DNA of 64,000 nucleotides from Ferrigenium kumadai (GCF_018324385.1 NZ_AP019536.1:434001-498000); one strand, 5' to 3'; shown: positions 15,852-25,042, counted from the first letter of the stretch. Notes: generated by a model not told the origin, from the letters alone. Made by a program: numbers and translations.

Positions 15852-16892
15852 ATGCATAGTTTTTCCTCCCGCCTTATCCGCTGGCAGCGCCGGCACGGAC
15901 GCCACGACCTGCCCTGGCAGGGGCAGGATGCCTACCGCGTGTGGCTGTCCGAGATCATGCTGCAGCAGACTCAGGTCGCCACCGTCATCTCCTACTATCA
16001 GCGTTTCATCGCATCTTTCCCCAACATCGCAGCACTCGCCGCCGCGACCGAGGATGAAGTGCTCGCGCACTGGAGCGGACTCGGCTATTACGCCCGCGGC
16101 CGCAACCTGCATAAAGCCGCGCAGATCATTGTGGAAAAACACAACGGCGAATTCCCGCGCGAATTCGAGCAGATACTCGAACTGCCCGGCATCGGCCGTT
16201 CCACCGCCGCCGCAATCTGCGCGCAGGCTTATCACGAATCCCGCGCGATACTGGATGGCAACGTCAAGCGATTGCTCGCGCGCTGGTGTGGCATCGAAGG
16301 CTGGGCGGGCAACAAGAAGGTAGAAGAAAAGCTGTGGCAGCAGGCCGAAGCGTTGATGCCGCGACGCAATGTAGCGACCTACACCCAGGCGCTGATGGAT
16401 ATGGGCGCGACCGTCTGCACGCGCGGCAAACCGAAGTGCGGCGAGTGCCCGGTGCAGACTGACTGCGTCGCGCGGCAGACTGACCGCATCGCCGAACTTC
16501 CCACTCCGCGTCCGACGAAGGCCGTGCCGGAAAGGCATACCACCTTCCTGTTGTTGATGTCTGGCCGCGACATCCTGCTGGAGAAACGCCCCAGCAGCGG
16601 CATCTGGGGCGGGCTGTGGTGTCCGCCGCAACTGGACGATGGTCAGGGAATCGTGGCGGACTATCTGCAGCGCAACGGTGTGGAGGTGAGTGAACGAGTC
16701 GAGTTAGAAGAGTTCACCCACACTTTCACGCATTTCAAGTTGCACATCACGCCCGTTCTGTTGCAGGTGGCGCACAAGCCTATGCGGGTGCAGCAGGCGG
16801 GGAGTGTGTGGCTGGATGTGGAAGAGGCGTTGAGGGCGGCGATACCGACGCCGGTGAGGAAGATGCTGGAGAATTTAATCCGTTCGTTCTGA
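15852..16892 (+). CDS. mutY: Adenine DNA glycosylase MutY
   Basis: MutY removes adenine mispaired with 8-oxoguanine. The 346-residue protein has the N-terminal helix-hairpin-helix glycosylase core (LPWQ...WLSEIMLQQTQV with the catalytic Glu, LPGIGRSTAAAI) and the four-cysteine iron-sulfur loop (CTRGKPKCGECPVQTDC). A C-terminal NUDIX-like domain recognises 8-oxoG (from about residue 225). Protection from oxidative damage would suit an iron oxidiser, but the gene is widespread. Its stop codon lies inside a dispersed repeat (16880-16912), so the last few residues are set by that repeat. Confidence 0.96.
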   Translation: MHSFSSRLIRWQRRHGRHDLPWQGQDAYRVWLSEIMLQQTQVATVISYYQRFIASFPNIAALAAATEDEVLAHWSGLGYYARGRNLHKAAQIIVEKHNGEFPREFEQILELPGIGRSTAAAICAQAYHESRAILDGNVKRLLARWCGIEGWAGNKKVEEKLWQQAEALMPRRNVATYTQALMDMGATVCTRGKPKCGECPVQTDCVARQTDRIAELPTPRPTKAVPERHTTFLLLMSGRDILLEKRPSSGIWGGLWCPPQLDDGQGIVADYLQRNGVEVSERVELEEFTHTFTHFKLHITPVLLQVAHKPMRVQQAGSVWLDVEEALRAAIPTPVRKMLENLIRSF

Positions 16893-16912
16893 GTCTGTCG
16901 AAGCATGAACAG
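16880..16912. repeat. Dispersed inverted repeat covering the mutY stop codon
   Basis: The segment has arms GTTC.../...GAAC around TGAGTCTGTCGAAG. This is the shape of a repeat often seen between genes in proteobacterial genomes (GTTCGTCCTGAGCCTGTCGAAG-like). It overlaps the mutY TGA at 16890-16892. Confidence 0.55.
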
Positions 16913-16922
16913 ATTGAGAATC

Positions 16923-16959
16923 TGTAGGTTGGATATTGCTACGCTCAACCCAACCTACA
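16923..16959. repeat. REP-like inverted repeat
   Basis: TGTAGGTTGG (16923-16932) and CCAACCTACA (16950-16959) are exact inverted arms around GATATTGCTACGCTCAAC. This resembles the 'GTAGGTTGGGTTGAGCG' class of dispersed repeats. It lies between the convergent mutY and ubiX genes and ends just before the ubiX stop. Confidence 0.65.
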
Positions 16960-16965
16960 TGCTTG

Positions 16966-17568
16966 CTACTTTTCGCCCCACTTCTTCATCAACTCCTGCT
17001 CGACACCCAGATGGTCGAGTATCCGCGCGACAACAAAATTCACCATCTCCTGCACGCTCTGCGGATGATGATAGAAGCCCGGATTCGGCGGCATGATGAC
17101 GGCGCCGGCATGCGACAGTTTGAGCATGTTCTCCAGATGGATGGACGAGAAGGGCATCTCGCGCGGCACTAATATCAGCGTGCGCTTTTCCTTGAGTATC
17201 ACGTCGGCAGCGCGGCAGATGAGGTCGTCGCTGATGCCGCCGGCGATCTTGCTCAGGGTTCCCATGGTGCAGGGGCAGACCACCATGGCGTCGCCGGGGT
17301 TGGAGCCGGAGGCCATGGGGGCGTACCAGTCCTGGATGCCGAACACCTTCAGTTCGCCGCTGAATTTGCCGAAGCGTTCGGCGAACATCTGTTCCGCGTC
17401 CTGCGGGCGGCTCGGCAGCGTGAAGTCCAGTTCCTGCTTGGCGACGATCTGCGCAGCTTGCGAATACACCAGATGCACGCGTTGTCCGCCTTGCAACAGG
17501 CATTCGAGCAGGCGCATGCCATAGGGCAGACCGGAGGCGCCGGTGAAGGCGAGCGTAATCGTTTTCAT
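16966..17568 (-). CDS. ubiX: Flavin prenyltransferase UbiX
   Basis: UbiX makes prenylated FMN, the cofactor of the UbiD decarboxylase in ubiquinone synthesis. The 200-residue protein shows the family's TGASGLPYGMRLLECL flavin-binding start, SNPGDAMVVCPCTMGTLSKIA, ILVPREMPFSSIHLENMLKLS and IMPPNPGFYHHPQS segments. Length and motifs are complete. Its start overlaps the end of the next upstream minus-strand gene by four bases, so they are probably co-transcribed. Confidence 0.95.
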   Translation of the reverse strand: MKTITLAFTGASGLPYGMRLLECLLQGGQRVHLVYSQAAQIVAKQELDFTLPSRPQDAEQMFAERFGKFSGELKVFGIQDWYAPMASGSNPGDAMVVCPCTMGTLSKIAGGISDDLICRAADVILKEKRTLILVPREMPFSSIHLENMLKLSHAGAVIMPPNPGFYHHPQSVQEMVNFVVARILDHLGVEQELMKKWGEK

Positions 17569-18179
17569 GGTTGCGATCCCAAATTCTGTTTGCCGTCATT
17601 ATCCATGAATCTCGCCGCGATCAATCCGTTCACCGTGCCGAACATCAGCGCGGCGGCGGCGAAGATGGGGATGAGGTAGGCAATGCCCGCGTGCGGGATC
17701 AGCCACAGGTACACCACGGCCATCTGCCCGGCGATGTGGGCGAAGGCGGCGTAGATGCTGTGGCTGACGGGGCCGAACCAGCGCTTGGGCAGGTACTGCG
17801 CCGCGGCCAGCACGAGCAGGCTCAGCACCGCGCCGGACAGGCTGAGGAAGAAACCGGGGGCGAGGAAGTTGCCGAACAACAGGCTGCCCGCCACCACGCG
17901 CAGCAGCGACACCCAGGCCGCGATGCGCCAGCCATAACGCGCCAGCACGATCAGCGTGACGATGTTCGCCAGCCCCGGCTTCACGCCGGGCAGCGGCGAG
18001 GGGATGGCGTTCTCGAGCAGGGTGAGGCCGAGCGCCACGGCCGCCATGCGCGCGACCTGGTGGTCTTCGGCGGTGGTGTTCAGCAGGATCCGGGATGCAG
18101 GATCCGGGATGCGGGGCTGCCCGCCTGTATCCCGTATCCCGTATCCTGATTCCTGCTTCTCAGTAGTTGAGGCTGTCAT
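17565..18179 (-). CDS. Gx-transporter-family membrane protein
   Basis: From the ATG at 18179 the protein has 204 residues. The core (from about residue 45) is a five- to six-helix membrane protein of the family formerly annotated as heptaprenyl diphosphate synthase component I (LLENAIPSPLPGVKPGLANIVTLIVL signature). Its substrate is unknown. The N-terminal 40 residues are polar and encoded by short tandem repeats (18085-18148); a start at 18047 would give a normal-length 160-residue protein. A NusG-domain-II gene lies directly upstream, the usual partner of this family. Confidence 0.8.
   Translation of the reverse strand: MTASTTEKQESGYGIRDTGGQPRIPDPASRILLNTTAEDHQVARMAAVALGLTLLENAIPSPLPGVKPGLANIVTLIVLARYGWRIAAWVSLLRVVAGSLLFGNFLAPGFFLSLSGAVLSLLVLAAAQYLPKRWFGPVSHSIYAAFAHIAGQMAVVYLWLIPHAGIAYLIPIFAAAALMFGTVNGLIAARFMDNDGKQNLGSQP
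18085..18148. repeat. Short tandem repeats inside the 5' part of the Gx-transporter gene
   Basis: AGGATCCGGGATGC occurs twice in direct succession (18085-18098 and 18099-18112), followed by GTATCCC-type repeats at 18127-18148. They encode a low-complexity N-terminal extension not expected in the family. Confidence 0.7.
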
Positions 18180-18558
18180 ATTTCTTTTGGCTTCCCGCCA
18201 GTTCGACGCTGACTTCATTCGGCAGGCAGATGGCGATCTCGCCGGACTGTTGCAGCCAGCCCTGGCGCACGCAGTACTGTCGCGGGCTGGGGTCTGAGCT
18301 GATGCGCGCGCGGCGTTTCTCTATGGTGATGATGCTGGTGCCAAGCGGGCCGGGGACTTCGATCTGCTGGTCGTGCGACAACGGTACTTCGCGGAAGATC
18401 TTGCCGCCGCTGCGGATGATGGCTCGGTCGGCGAGGTCGCCGCTCCAAAGGTTGAGCGCGAGCAGGATGACACAAGCGCTGCCGATCAGCAGCGTCAGCC
18501 AGTCACCAGGCTTGAGGTGCGGCAGGATGGCCGCGCGCAGGGACTCATGCGAGTTCAC
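18160..18558 (-). CDS. NusG domain II-containing protein
   Basis: The 132-residue protein has one N-terminal membrane helix (about residues 20-40) followed by a NusG_II-type beta domain with the typical ending [21 protein letters not shown]. The chosen GTG start at 18558 overlaps the rapZ end by 14 bases; the frame is open further upstream but those residues lie inside rapZ. Such proteins often accompany Gx-type transporters; a part in periplasmic flavinylation or quinone chemistry has been suggested for related loci, which is inference here. Confidence 0.75.
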   Translation of the reverse strand: MNSHESLRAAILPHLKPGDWLTLLIGSACVILLALNLWSGDLADRAIIRSGGKIFREVPLSHDQQIEVPGPLGTSIITIEKRRARISSDPSPRQYCVRQGWLQQSGEIAICLPNEVSVELAGSQKKYDSLNY

Positions 18559-19381
18559 GATGGCGCACCAGCACCTGCTGCTGCCCCTCGAAGTGGCGCG
18601 CGAGCCTTTCGGCGAAATACACCGAGCGATGCTGGCCGCCGGTGCAGCCGATGGCGACGGTGAGGTAGCTGCGGTTGTCGACGATGTAGCAGGGCAGCCA
18701 GCGAGCAACGAAATCGCGGATGTCGCCGAACATCCGCTGAGCCGCCTCGATGTTCTCGAGGAATTCGATCACCGGCGCATCGCGTCCGGTGAGCGGACGC
18801 AGGTTCTCGCTGTAATAGGGATTGGGCAGGCAACGCACGTCGAACATCAGGTCGGCATCCAGCGGGATGCCGTGCTTGAAACCGAACGATTCGAACAGCA
18901 GCGTCAGCCGCGCGCGGTCCACCTGGATGAACTGTTTGATCCAGGCGCGCAGCGCATTGGCGTTGAGGTCGCTGGTGTCGATGTGGTGGCCGATGTCGCT
19001 GATCTCGGCGAGCAGTTCCCGCTCGTAGGCGACACACTCCGGCAGGGTGCGCACGCCGTCGCTGAGCGGATGCAGGCGGCGCGTTTCGGAAAAGCGCTTC
19101 ACCAGCGTGTCGGTCCGCGCATTCAGGTACAGCACATGCACCGCCAGGTCTTTTTGCATGAGCTGCATCAGCAGCGAAGGCAGAATCTGCACGCTGTGGG
19201 CGTTGCGCACGTCCACACTGACCGCGATGTTCTGATAACCCGCCGGCAGAAGCTGGTCTACCAGGTTGGAGAGCAATTCGGCGGGCAGGTTGTCGACGCA
19301 ATAGAAGCCCGCATCTTCCAGAGTCTTCAGCGCGACACTCTTGCCGGAGCCGGACAGCCCGCTGATGAGGAATAACTGCAC
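18545..19381 (-). CDS. rapZ: RNase adapter protein RapZ
   Basis: This 278-residue protein has the Walker A motif GLSGSGKS near the N-terminus and the C-terminal domain with [16 protein letters not shown] typical of RapZ/YvcJ. In enterobacteria RapZ guides RNase E to a small RNA controlling amino-sugar synthesis; in betaproteobacteria its target is not established. It directly follows hprK (one-base gap) in the conserved hpf-ptsN-hprK-rapZ order. Confidence 0.94.
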   Translation of the reverse strand: MQLFLISGLSGSGKSVALKTLEDAGFYCVDNLPAELLSNLVDQLLPAGYQNIAVSVDVRNAHSVQILPSLLMQLMQKDLAVHVLYLNARTDTLVKRFSETRRLHPLSDGVRTLPECVAYERELLAEISDIGHHIDTSDLNANALRAWIKQFIQVDRARLTLLFESFGFKHGIPLDADLMFDVRCLPNPYYSENLRPLTGRDAPVIEFLENIEAAQRMFGDIRDFVARWLPCYIVDNRSYLTVAIGCTGGQHRSVYFAERLARHFEGQQQVLVRHRELA

Positions 19382-19382
19382 G

Positions 19383-20321
19383 CTAGTCCTCCAGCAGCAT
19401 CTGGTCGTGCCGCGTGATGAATTCCTGCATGCTGTCGATACCGCGCTGCTGCAGCACGAAATTGCGTGCCGCGGCTTCGACCAGCACCGCGAGGTTGCGC
19501 CCCGCGACCACGGGGATCTTCACCGTGCTGATGTTCACGCCGAGGATCTCCTGGAATGTGGCGTTGAGCGGCAGACGCTCCATCTGCGACAGGTCGCCGC
19601 CGGGCGGGCGGTGCAGGTGGACGATGAGTTTCAGACTCTTCTTGCGCCGCACCGCGGTCTCGCCGAACATGGTGCGGATATTCAGCACGCCCAGTCCGCG
19701 CACTTCGAGGAAGTCGCGCAGCAGTTCCGGGCAGCGGCCTTCCAGCGTGTCCGGCGCGATGCGGTGCAGCTCGACGATGTCGTCGGCGACCAGGCCGTTG
19801 CCGCGCGTGATGAGTTCCAGTCCCAGCTCGCTCTTGCCCACCGCGCTCTCGCCGGTGATCATCACACCGACGCCGAGCACATCGAGGAACACGCCGTGGC
19901 GTGTGGTCGATTCGGCCAGTTCCTTGGCGAGGTAGTGGCGGATCAGCCACATCAGGTGCACGCTGGGCTTGGGCGACTTGAACAGCGGGATGCGCGAGCG
20001 GTCGGCGAAGGCGACCAGTTCGGATGGAATGTCCTTGGTGCCGGCCACGATCAGACAGGTCGAGCCGCTTTGCTCGATCTGCCGGAACGCATCGGCTAGC
20101 TGTTCCGCGCTCAGCGCCCGCAGGTAATCCAGCTCTGTCTGGCTTAACACCTGCACCCAGTTCGGGTGGATCAGGTTGAGGTGGCCGATCAGGCCGTTGT
20201 TGGAAGCGTTGACAGCCTCTTCAGTGATGATGCGGTCGTTGCCGTCAGCACCGGCCACGTGGCTCAGCTCGAGCCGCGCCTGTTTGTCTTCGAACAGCTG
20301 CCGGATGTTGACTTCGGACAT
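19383..20321 (-). CDS. hprK: HPr kinase/phosphorylase
   Basis: HprK phosphorylates and dephosphorylates HPr on a serine. The 312-residue protein has the P-loop [10 protein letters not shown], the HprK signature [21 protein letters not shown] and the [10 protein letters not shown] segment. It lies one base from ptsN's end on one side and rapZ on the other. In proteobacteria it belongs to an incomplete, regulatory PTS that links carbon and nitrogen status rather than sugar uptake. Confidence 0.96.
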   Translation of the reverse strand: MSEVNIRQLFEDKQARLELSHVAGADGNDRIITEEAVNASNNGLIGHLNLIHPNWVQVLSQTELDYLRALSAEQLADAFRQIEQSGSTCLIVAGTKDIPSELVAFADRSRIPLFKSPKPSVHLMWLIRHYLAKELAESTTRHGVFLDVLGVGVMITGESAVGKSELGLELITRGNGLVADDIVELHRIAPDTLEGRCPELLRDFLEVRGLGVLNIRTMFGETAVRRKKSLKLIVHLHRPPGGDLSQMERLPLNATFQEILGVNISTVKIPVVAGRNLAVLVEAAARNFVLQQRGIDSMQEFITRHDQMLLED

Positions 20322-20322
20322 A

Positions 20323-20781
20323 TCAGGATCCCTTCCAATCGTAGAATAACTGGTGGATGCTCGCGGTATCTTCGCATTCGCTCAGGCGGTTGCGGAACTG
20401 GCTGTCGCTGAACATCTGCGCCAGTTCACCTAGGATCTGCAGGTGCAGGTCGGTGGCGCGCTCCGGTACCAGCAGCACGAAGATCAGGTTCACCGGCTGG
20501 CCGTCCGGCGAGTCGAACGGGATCGGGTGGCTGGTCTTGACGAATGCGGCGGTGGCGTCGCGCAGTTTGGCGATGCGCCCGTGCGGGATGGCCACGCCTT
20601 GCCCCAGGCCGGTGGAGCCGAGCTTCTCGCGTGCGAACAGGCTGTCGAACACCTGGCTGCGCGCGATCTGCTGATTGTTCTCGAACAGCAAGCCAACGCG
20701 TTCGAACACGCGCTTCTTGCTGGTGGATTCGGTGTCCAACAGGATATTGTCGGGCAGCAGAATTTTGCTGATCAGGTTCAT
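20323..20781 (-). CDS. ptsN: Nitrogen-regulatory PTS protein EIIA-Ntr
   Basis: This 152-residue protein has the phospho-accepting His67 in GQGVAIPHGRI and the usual EIIA fold. EIIA-Ntr regulates potassium transport and sigma-54-dependent processes in other proteobacteria. A terminator-like hairpin lies in its leader (20795-20821), so it may have its own promoter or be partly attenuated from the upstream hpf transcript. Confidence 0.95.
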   Translation of the reverse strand: MNLISKILLPDNILLDTESTSKKRVFERVGLLFENNQQIARSQVFDSLFAREKLGSTGLGQGVAIPHGRIAKLRDATAAFVKTSHPIPFDSPDGQPVNLIFVLLVPERATDLHLQILGELAQMFSDSQFRNRLSECEDTASIHQLFYDWKGS

Positions 20782-20794
20782 TGTCAGGCCGGAT

Positions 20795-20821
20795 AAAAAA
20801 GGGGCGGCATTGCTGCCGCCC
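20795..20821 (-). terminator. Intercistronic terminator between hpf and ptsN
   Basis: On the minus strand, GGGCGGCA and TGCCGCCC (20821-20814 and 20809-20802) form an eight-base stem with a four-base loop, followed by six T residues (20800-20795). It is a well-formed rho-independent terminator inside what is otherwise a tight gene cluster. Confidence 0.85.
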
Positions 20822-20829
20822 GTGATTAA

Positions 20830-21162
20830 TTATTCTGCTGCTTCTGCCGCTGCGTGTTTGCCGGTATCGTCGTGACGACGGTCGGACACTTTTTCCTTGT
20901 GCTTCAGCACCTGGCGGTCCAGCTTATCCACCAGCGCGTCGATCGCGGCGTACAAGTTCTCATCCTCGCACTCGACGAACACGTCCTTGCCGCTGATGTG
21001 CACGGTGGCTTCCGCTTTCTGCTTCAGTTTTTCAACGGAAAGGATGATGTTCACGTCAATCACATTGTCAAAATGACGTTTGATCTTGCCGAACTTGCCG
21101 GTCGCATATTCGCGGATGGCGGGGGTGATTTCCAGATGGTGTCCGGTGAGATGGAGGTTCAT
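20830..21162 (-). CDS. hpf: Ribosome hibernation-promoting factor
   Basis: This 110-residue protein shows the HPF/RaiA start (MNLHLTGHHLEITPAIREYA), the basic middle KFGKIKRHFDNV and the DLYAAIDALVDKLDRQVLKHK-like helix. It lacks the long C-terminal dimerisation domain, so it is of the short type, with an Ala/Glu-rich tail. It binds the 30S subunit and protects idle ribosomes. It follows rpoN by 12 bases, the standard order. Confidence 0.95.
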   Translation of the reverse strand: MNLHLTGHHLEITPAIREYATGKFGKIKRHFDNVIDVNIILSVEKLKQKAEATVHISGKDVFVECEDENLYAAIDALVDKLDRQVLKHKEKVSDRRHDDTGKHAAAEAAE

Positions 21163-21174
21163 GTCATGCTCCTT

Positions 21175-22608
21175 TTAGAGTGATTTACGGAGGTTCACCG
21201 GGAGTATGTGCAGCGCTTCCCGGTACTTTGCTATGGTACGCCGGGCGACTACGATGCCCTGCTGTGCCAAAATTTCCGACATGCGGCTGTCGGTAAGCGG
21301 TTTGCGCCGGTCTTCCGCGCTGACCATTTGTTTGATCAGTTCGCGTATTGCGGTGGAAGAACAGGTGCCGCCGCTTTCCGTGGCCAGTCCGCTGCCAAAG
21401 AAATGCTTGAATTCGTAGATGCCGCGCGGCGTCAGCATGAATTTCTGCGTGGTGCTGCGCGAGACGGTCGACTCGTGCAGGTCGAGCGCCTCGGCGATCT
21501 CGCGCAGCACCAGCGGGCGCATGCCGATCTCGCCGTGCTCGAGAAAGTTGGTCTGCCGATCCACGATGGCCTGAGCCACGCGCAAGATGGTCTCGAAACG
21601 CTGTTGCAGGTTCTTGATCAGCCACTTCGCTTCCTGCAGCTGGGTGGCGAGCTGCGAGGCGTTCTTGTCGTCGCGCTGCTGCAGGATGTTGGCGTAGATC
21701 TGGTTGATGCGCAGTTTGGGCATCGCTTCCGTGTTGAGGCGGGCGCGCCACTGGTTCTTGTGCTTCTCCACGATCACGTCCGGGACCACGTAGTCCGCGA
21801 CACTCTGGTCGAATTCCGCGCCCGGCTTCGGGTTGAGCCCGATGATCAGGTGCTGTGCGCTGCGCAACTGGTCATCTGAGCAGCGCAGCAGCTTCTTGAT
21901 CCTGGCGAAATCGTGGGCGGCGAGCAGGTCGAGATGTCGGCTCACCAGGCTGATCGACAGGTCGCGTTGCGGCGTATCTTCCGGCAGCGCCTTGAGCTGC
22001 AGCGCGAGGCATTCGCCCAGGTTGCGCGCTCCCAGCCCGGGCTGGTCGAGGTGCTGCAATTGCACCAGTGCGGTCTCCAGGTCATCCAGAGAGATCGCCA
22101 GTTCGGCGGGCAACAGTTCGGCAAGTTCGGCCAGGTCCTGTACCAGGTAACCGTTCTCGTCCAGCGCATCGATCAGCAGGCTGACCACCTTGCGGTCGCG
22201 TTCGTCCAGTGAACTGGTGGTCAGTTGATTGTGCAGATGTTCGCGCAGGCTGGCCTGTTCAGCGGCCTGTTCCGGGTAGCTGTCGTCTTCGTCGTCGGCG
22301 CTGCGCGCAGTCCTGCTGCTCCACTCGGCGGGTTCGCTGGCCAGACCGTCCACATCGCGCTCGTCGCGAGACGATGTGCCATCCTCGTCGTTGCTTGCGC
22401 TGCCGCGCGATTCCATAGATGAGGTGCCGGGGGAATAGATGGCCGATGCGGGTTCCTCTGCCGCTTCCAGCAAGGGGTTTTCGTCCAGCATGCGGGCGAC
22501 TTCCTGGTGGATGTCCTGCGTGGAGAGCTGCAGCAAACGGATAGCCTGTTGCAACTGCGGGGTAAGCGTCAGTTGCTGGGACAGCCTGAGTTGGAGAGAT
22601 GCCTTCAT
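21175..22608 (-). CDS. rpoN: RNA polymerase sigma-54 factor
   Basis: The 477-residue protein has the Gln/Leu-rich N-terminal activator-binding region (LSQQLTLTPQLQQAIRLLQLS), an acidic region II (about residues 55-115), the core-binding domain, the helix-turn-helix, and the C-terminal RpoN box in ARRTIAKYREALHILP. It reads -24/-12 promoters with enhancer-binding proteins. No clear sigma-54 promoter was seen in the flagellar region of this window, where FlhDC and FliA appear to be the regulators. Confidence 0.97.
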   Translation of the reverse strand: MKASLQLRLSQQLTLTPQLQQAIRLLQLSTQDIHQEVARMLDENPLLEAAEEPASAIYSPGTSSMESRGSASNDEDGTSSRDERDVDGLASEPAEWSSRTARSADDEDDSYPEQAAEQASLREHLHNQLTTSSLDERDRKVVSLLIDALDENGYLVQDLAELAELLPAELAISLDDLETALVQLQHLDQPGLGARNLGECLALQLKALPEDTPQRDLSISLVSRHLDLLAAHDFARIKKLLRCSDDQLRSAQHLIIGLNPKPGAEFDQSVADYVVPDVIVEKHKNQWRARLNTEAMPKLRINQIYANILQQRDDKNASQLATQLQEAKWLIKNLQQRFETILRVAQAIVDRQTNFLEHGEIGMRPLVLREIAEALDLHESTVSRSTTQKFMLTPRGIYEFKHFFGSGLATESGGTCSSTAIRELIKQMVSAEDRRKPLTDSRMSEILAQQGIVVARRTIAKYREALHILPVNLRKSL

Positions 22609-22640
22609 GCCTGGTGTTTTTTTCCGGGCTTCATTTTCTA

Positions 22641-23363
22641 TTACAGCTTGAAATGTTCACCCAGATATACTTTCCTCACGCCCTCATTATAGATGATTTC
22701 ATCCGGCTTGCCTTCGGCCATCACTGCGCCGGCATTGATGATGTAGGCGCGGTCGCAGATACCCAGCGTTTCGCGCACGTTGTGGTCGGTGATCAGCACG
22801 CCGATGTTGCGCTCCTTGAGGAAGCGGATGATCTTCTGGATGTCCAGTACGGCGATGGGATCCACGCCGGCGAACGGTTCGTCGAGCAGGATGAAGCGCG
22901 GATCGGTTGCGAGGGCGCGGGCGATCTCGACGCGCCGCCGCTCGCCGCCGGACAGGCTGATGGCGGGGTTGTCGCGGATATGGGTGATGTGCAGGTCTTC
23001 CAGCAATTCTTCCAGGCGGTTCTGGAGGTCGTCGTCGGACAATCCCTGCAGTTCCAGCACCGCCTGGATGTTCTGCGCCACGGTCATGCGGCGGAAGATC
23101 GAGGCTTCCTGCGGCAGGTAGCCCACCCCCAGGCGTGCGCGGCGGTGGATAGGCAGATGGGTGATGTTCTGCCCGTCGATGAAGATATCCCCGCCGTCGG
23201 CAGCGACCAATCCGACGATCATGTAGAACGAAGTGGTCTTGCCCGCACCGTTCGGGCCAAGCAGGCCGACGACTTCACCGCTGTTCAGTGATAACGAGGC
23301 ATCGTGCACCACGATGCGAGAACCGTATTTTTTCTTCAGGCCAACTGCGCGCAATTCGCTCAT
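22641..23363 (-). CDS. lptB: LPS export ABC transporter ATPase LptB
   Basis: This 240-residue ABC ATPase has Walker [10 protein letters not shown], the Q-loop region, the signature [15 protein letters not shown], Walker [14 protein letters not shown] and the switch His in [10 protein letters not shown]. LptB drives lipopolysaccharide extraction from the inner membrane with LptFG (not in the window). It sits between lptA and rpoN as in most proteobacteria. Confidence 0.97.
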   Translation of the reverse strand: MSELRAVGLKKKYGSRIVVHDASLSLNSGEVVGLLGPNGAGKTTSFYMIVGLVAADGGDIFIDGQNITHLPIHRRARLGVGYLPQEASIFRRMTVAQNIQAVLELQGLSDDDLQNRLEELLEDLHITHIRDNPAISLSGGERRRVEIARALATDPRFILLDEPFAGVDPIAVLDIQKIIRFLKERNIGVLITDHNVRETLGICDRAYIINAGAVMAEGKPDEIIYNEGVRKVYLGEHFKL

Positions 23364-23365
23364 GT

Positions 23366-23956
23366 CTATTCTTCCGTCGGGGAGATCGATTCGCTCGGTT
23401 TGATGGGCAGCGCATCGGGCGCGGGTGGTTTGGCCGCGCCATCCTTGGGTTTGGGTTGCAATATCGCCCGCACCCGCTTGGGTGGGGTGCTCGCGGATGA
23501 AGCATCGCTGCTGTTCACCTGGAAGATATCGGTCTTCTGGTTGTAGGTGATGTGCTCGCCGCGCACCTCGTCGAGGTTGCGCTTGACGCGCGCCTTCACG
23601 TAGAAGTCCACAGTCTCGGCGCGCGTGTCGTACTCGATGCGTTCGCCGTAGCCTTCCACGTACTCATCCAGCCCCTCGCGCTTTTGCCGGAAGCTGGCGG
23701 TCTTGCCGTAAGCCGTGCCGTGCTTGAAGCCCTCGTTGTCCTGCACGACGATGATCTTGTCGCCGCGGATCACCATCGTGCCCTGGGTCATTTGCACGTT
23801 GCCGATGAAGGTGCTGATCTGCTGTGCGTCGTCCACCAGCACCTGGTCTGCTTCAATGTGCACCGGCTTGTCGCGGTCGGCGCGTTCGGCGAAACAGGCC
23901 GGTGCAATAAGCAACAGCAGAAGGGTGAGCGTCAGTTTACTTAGGGGTCGGTACAT
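23366..23956 (-). CDS. lptA: LPS transport periplasmic protein LptA
   Basis: This 196-residue protein has a signal peptide ([16 protein letters not shown]) and an OstA-type beta-jellyroll domain (about residues 30-150) with repeating patterns such as VHIEADQV and [20 protein letters not shown]. It bridges LptC and LptD across the periplasm. The Pro/Lys-rich C-terminal tail (about 40 residues) is longer than usual. It lies two bases from lptB and overlaps the end of lptC. Confidence 0.95.
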   Translation of the reverse strand: MYRPLSKLTLTLLLLLIAPACFAERADRDKPVHIEADQVLVDDAQQISTFIGNVQMTQGTMVIRGDKIIVVQDNEGFKHGTAYGKTASFRQKREGLDEYVEGYGERIEYDTRAETVDFYVKARVKRNLDEVRGEHITYNQKTDIFQVNSSDASSASTPPKRVRAILQPKPKDGAAKPPAPDALPIKPSESISPTEE

Positions 23957-24518
23957 GTTCGCTTCTTACCTGCGATAACAGTTTCAGGGTGCGTGCATTG
24001 TTGTCCATTTCCAGCCCGATCGCATGTATGGTGTTGTGCGCATCGACGATGGTGACCGGGCGGCCGGTGTCTGCCCAGTCCCGGTCCGGGACAACATGCA
24101 GAAATTCGGTTTGCAGGGTGAGTTCCTCCCGGTCGGCGCTGGCCTCGCGCAGAACCTCGACATCATCGTACAGGAAGACCTCATCACCGCGTTTCGAGAC
24201 GGTGCCGCGCTTGGCGATGACGTGGATCGCCGGGCGATCTGCGGACAGCGTGGTCAGGCGCGGCACTTCCAGCGTGGTGCTGTCGTCGTCAGGATAGTGC
24301 TGCATCTTCTTTGCAGCCATGATGAAGCGCGTCGCGCCCTGTACGTTGAATTTCACGGCGGAAAAGTTTTCCATGATGGCGTCGGGATCGTGGCGCTTGC
24401 CGCTATCCGGTTTCGCGGCCTCGGGCTTAACTTGCAGGTTCAGCCAGTAGGTGACACCCAGCAACCCCAGCAGCGGCAGCAGCGGCAGCCAGTAGCGGGC
24501 GCGGGAGACGAGGGTCAT
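23937..24518 (-). CDS. lptC: LPS export protein LptC
   Basis: The 193-residue protein has one N-terminal membrane helix (about residues 9-27) and a periplasmic LptC beta domain (FSAVKFNVQGATRFIMAAKKMQHYPDDDSTTLEVPRL). The ATG at 24518 overlaps the kdsC stop (ATGA), which decides the start; the longer open frame upstream lies within kdsC. It hands LPS to LptA, whose gene starts within its last codons. Confidence 0.93.
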   Translation of the reverse strand: MTLVSRARYWLPLLPLLGLLGVTYWLNLQVKPEAAKPDSGKRHDPDAIMENFSAVKFNVQGATRFIMAAKKMQHYPDDDSTTLEVPRLTTLSADRPAIHVIAKRGTVSKRGDEVFLYDDVEVLREASADREELTLQTEFLHVVPDRDWADTGRPVTIVDAHNTIHAIGLEMDNNARTLKLLSQVRSEHVPTPK

Positions 24519-25033
24519 TTCAAGTAAGTGGCCAATTGTGCGTCCAGCGTACCCTGCGCCGACATGATCATCTCGCAGGCTTCGCGTACCGCACCGCGAC
24601 CGCCGCCGAGTTGCGTGACGTAGTCGGAATGTTCGCGCACCAGACGCGGGGATTCCGGTACGCAGATCGACAGGCCGACATGGCGCATCACGCACAGATC
24701 CACCACATCATCGCCCATGTAAGCGGCGGCATCGCGCGACAGCTTGAGCTTGTTGAGCAGGTCGAGCATCGCGTCCAGCTTGCGCTCCACGCCCTGGTAA
24801 ACGTGGGTGATGCCGAGGTTATGGGCGCGCAACTCGACGCAACGAGAAGTGCGGCCGGTGATGATGGCGACTTCCACGCCGCTGGCGCGCAGCATCTTGA
24901 TGCCGTGGCCGTCGAGCGAATTGAAGCGTTTGAATTCCTCGCCGGAGTCGGACAGGTACAGCCCGCCGTCGGTCATGACGCCATCCACATCGAAGGCCAT
25001 CAGGCGAATCAGTTTTGCGCGGCTCAACATCAT
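24515..25033 (-). CDS. kdsC: 3-deoxy-D-manno-octulosonate 8-phosphate phosphatase KdsC
   Basis: This HAD-superfamily enzyme dephosphorylates KDO-8-phosphate for LPS core synthesis. The 172-residue protein has the nucleophile motif DVDGVMTDG, the GEEFKRFNSLDGHGIKML substrate loop, IITGRTS and the metal-binding YMGDDVVDLCVM. It is placed between kdsD and lptC, the conserved order. Confidence 0.96.
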   Translation of the reverse strand: MMLSRAKLIRLMAFDVDGVMTDGGLYLSDSGEEFKRFNSLDGHGIKMLRASGVEVAIITGRTSRCVELRAHNLGITHVYQGVERKLDAMLDLLNKLKLSRDAAAYMGDDVVDLCVMRHVGLSICVPESPRLVREHSDYVTQLGGGRGAVREACEMIMSAQGTLDAQLATYLK

Positions 25034-25042
25034 GGTTTTCCC

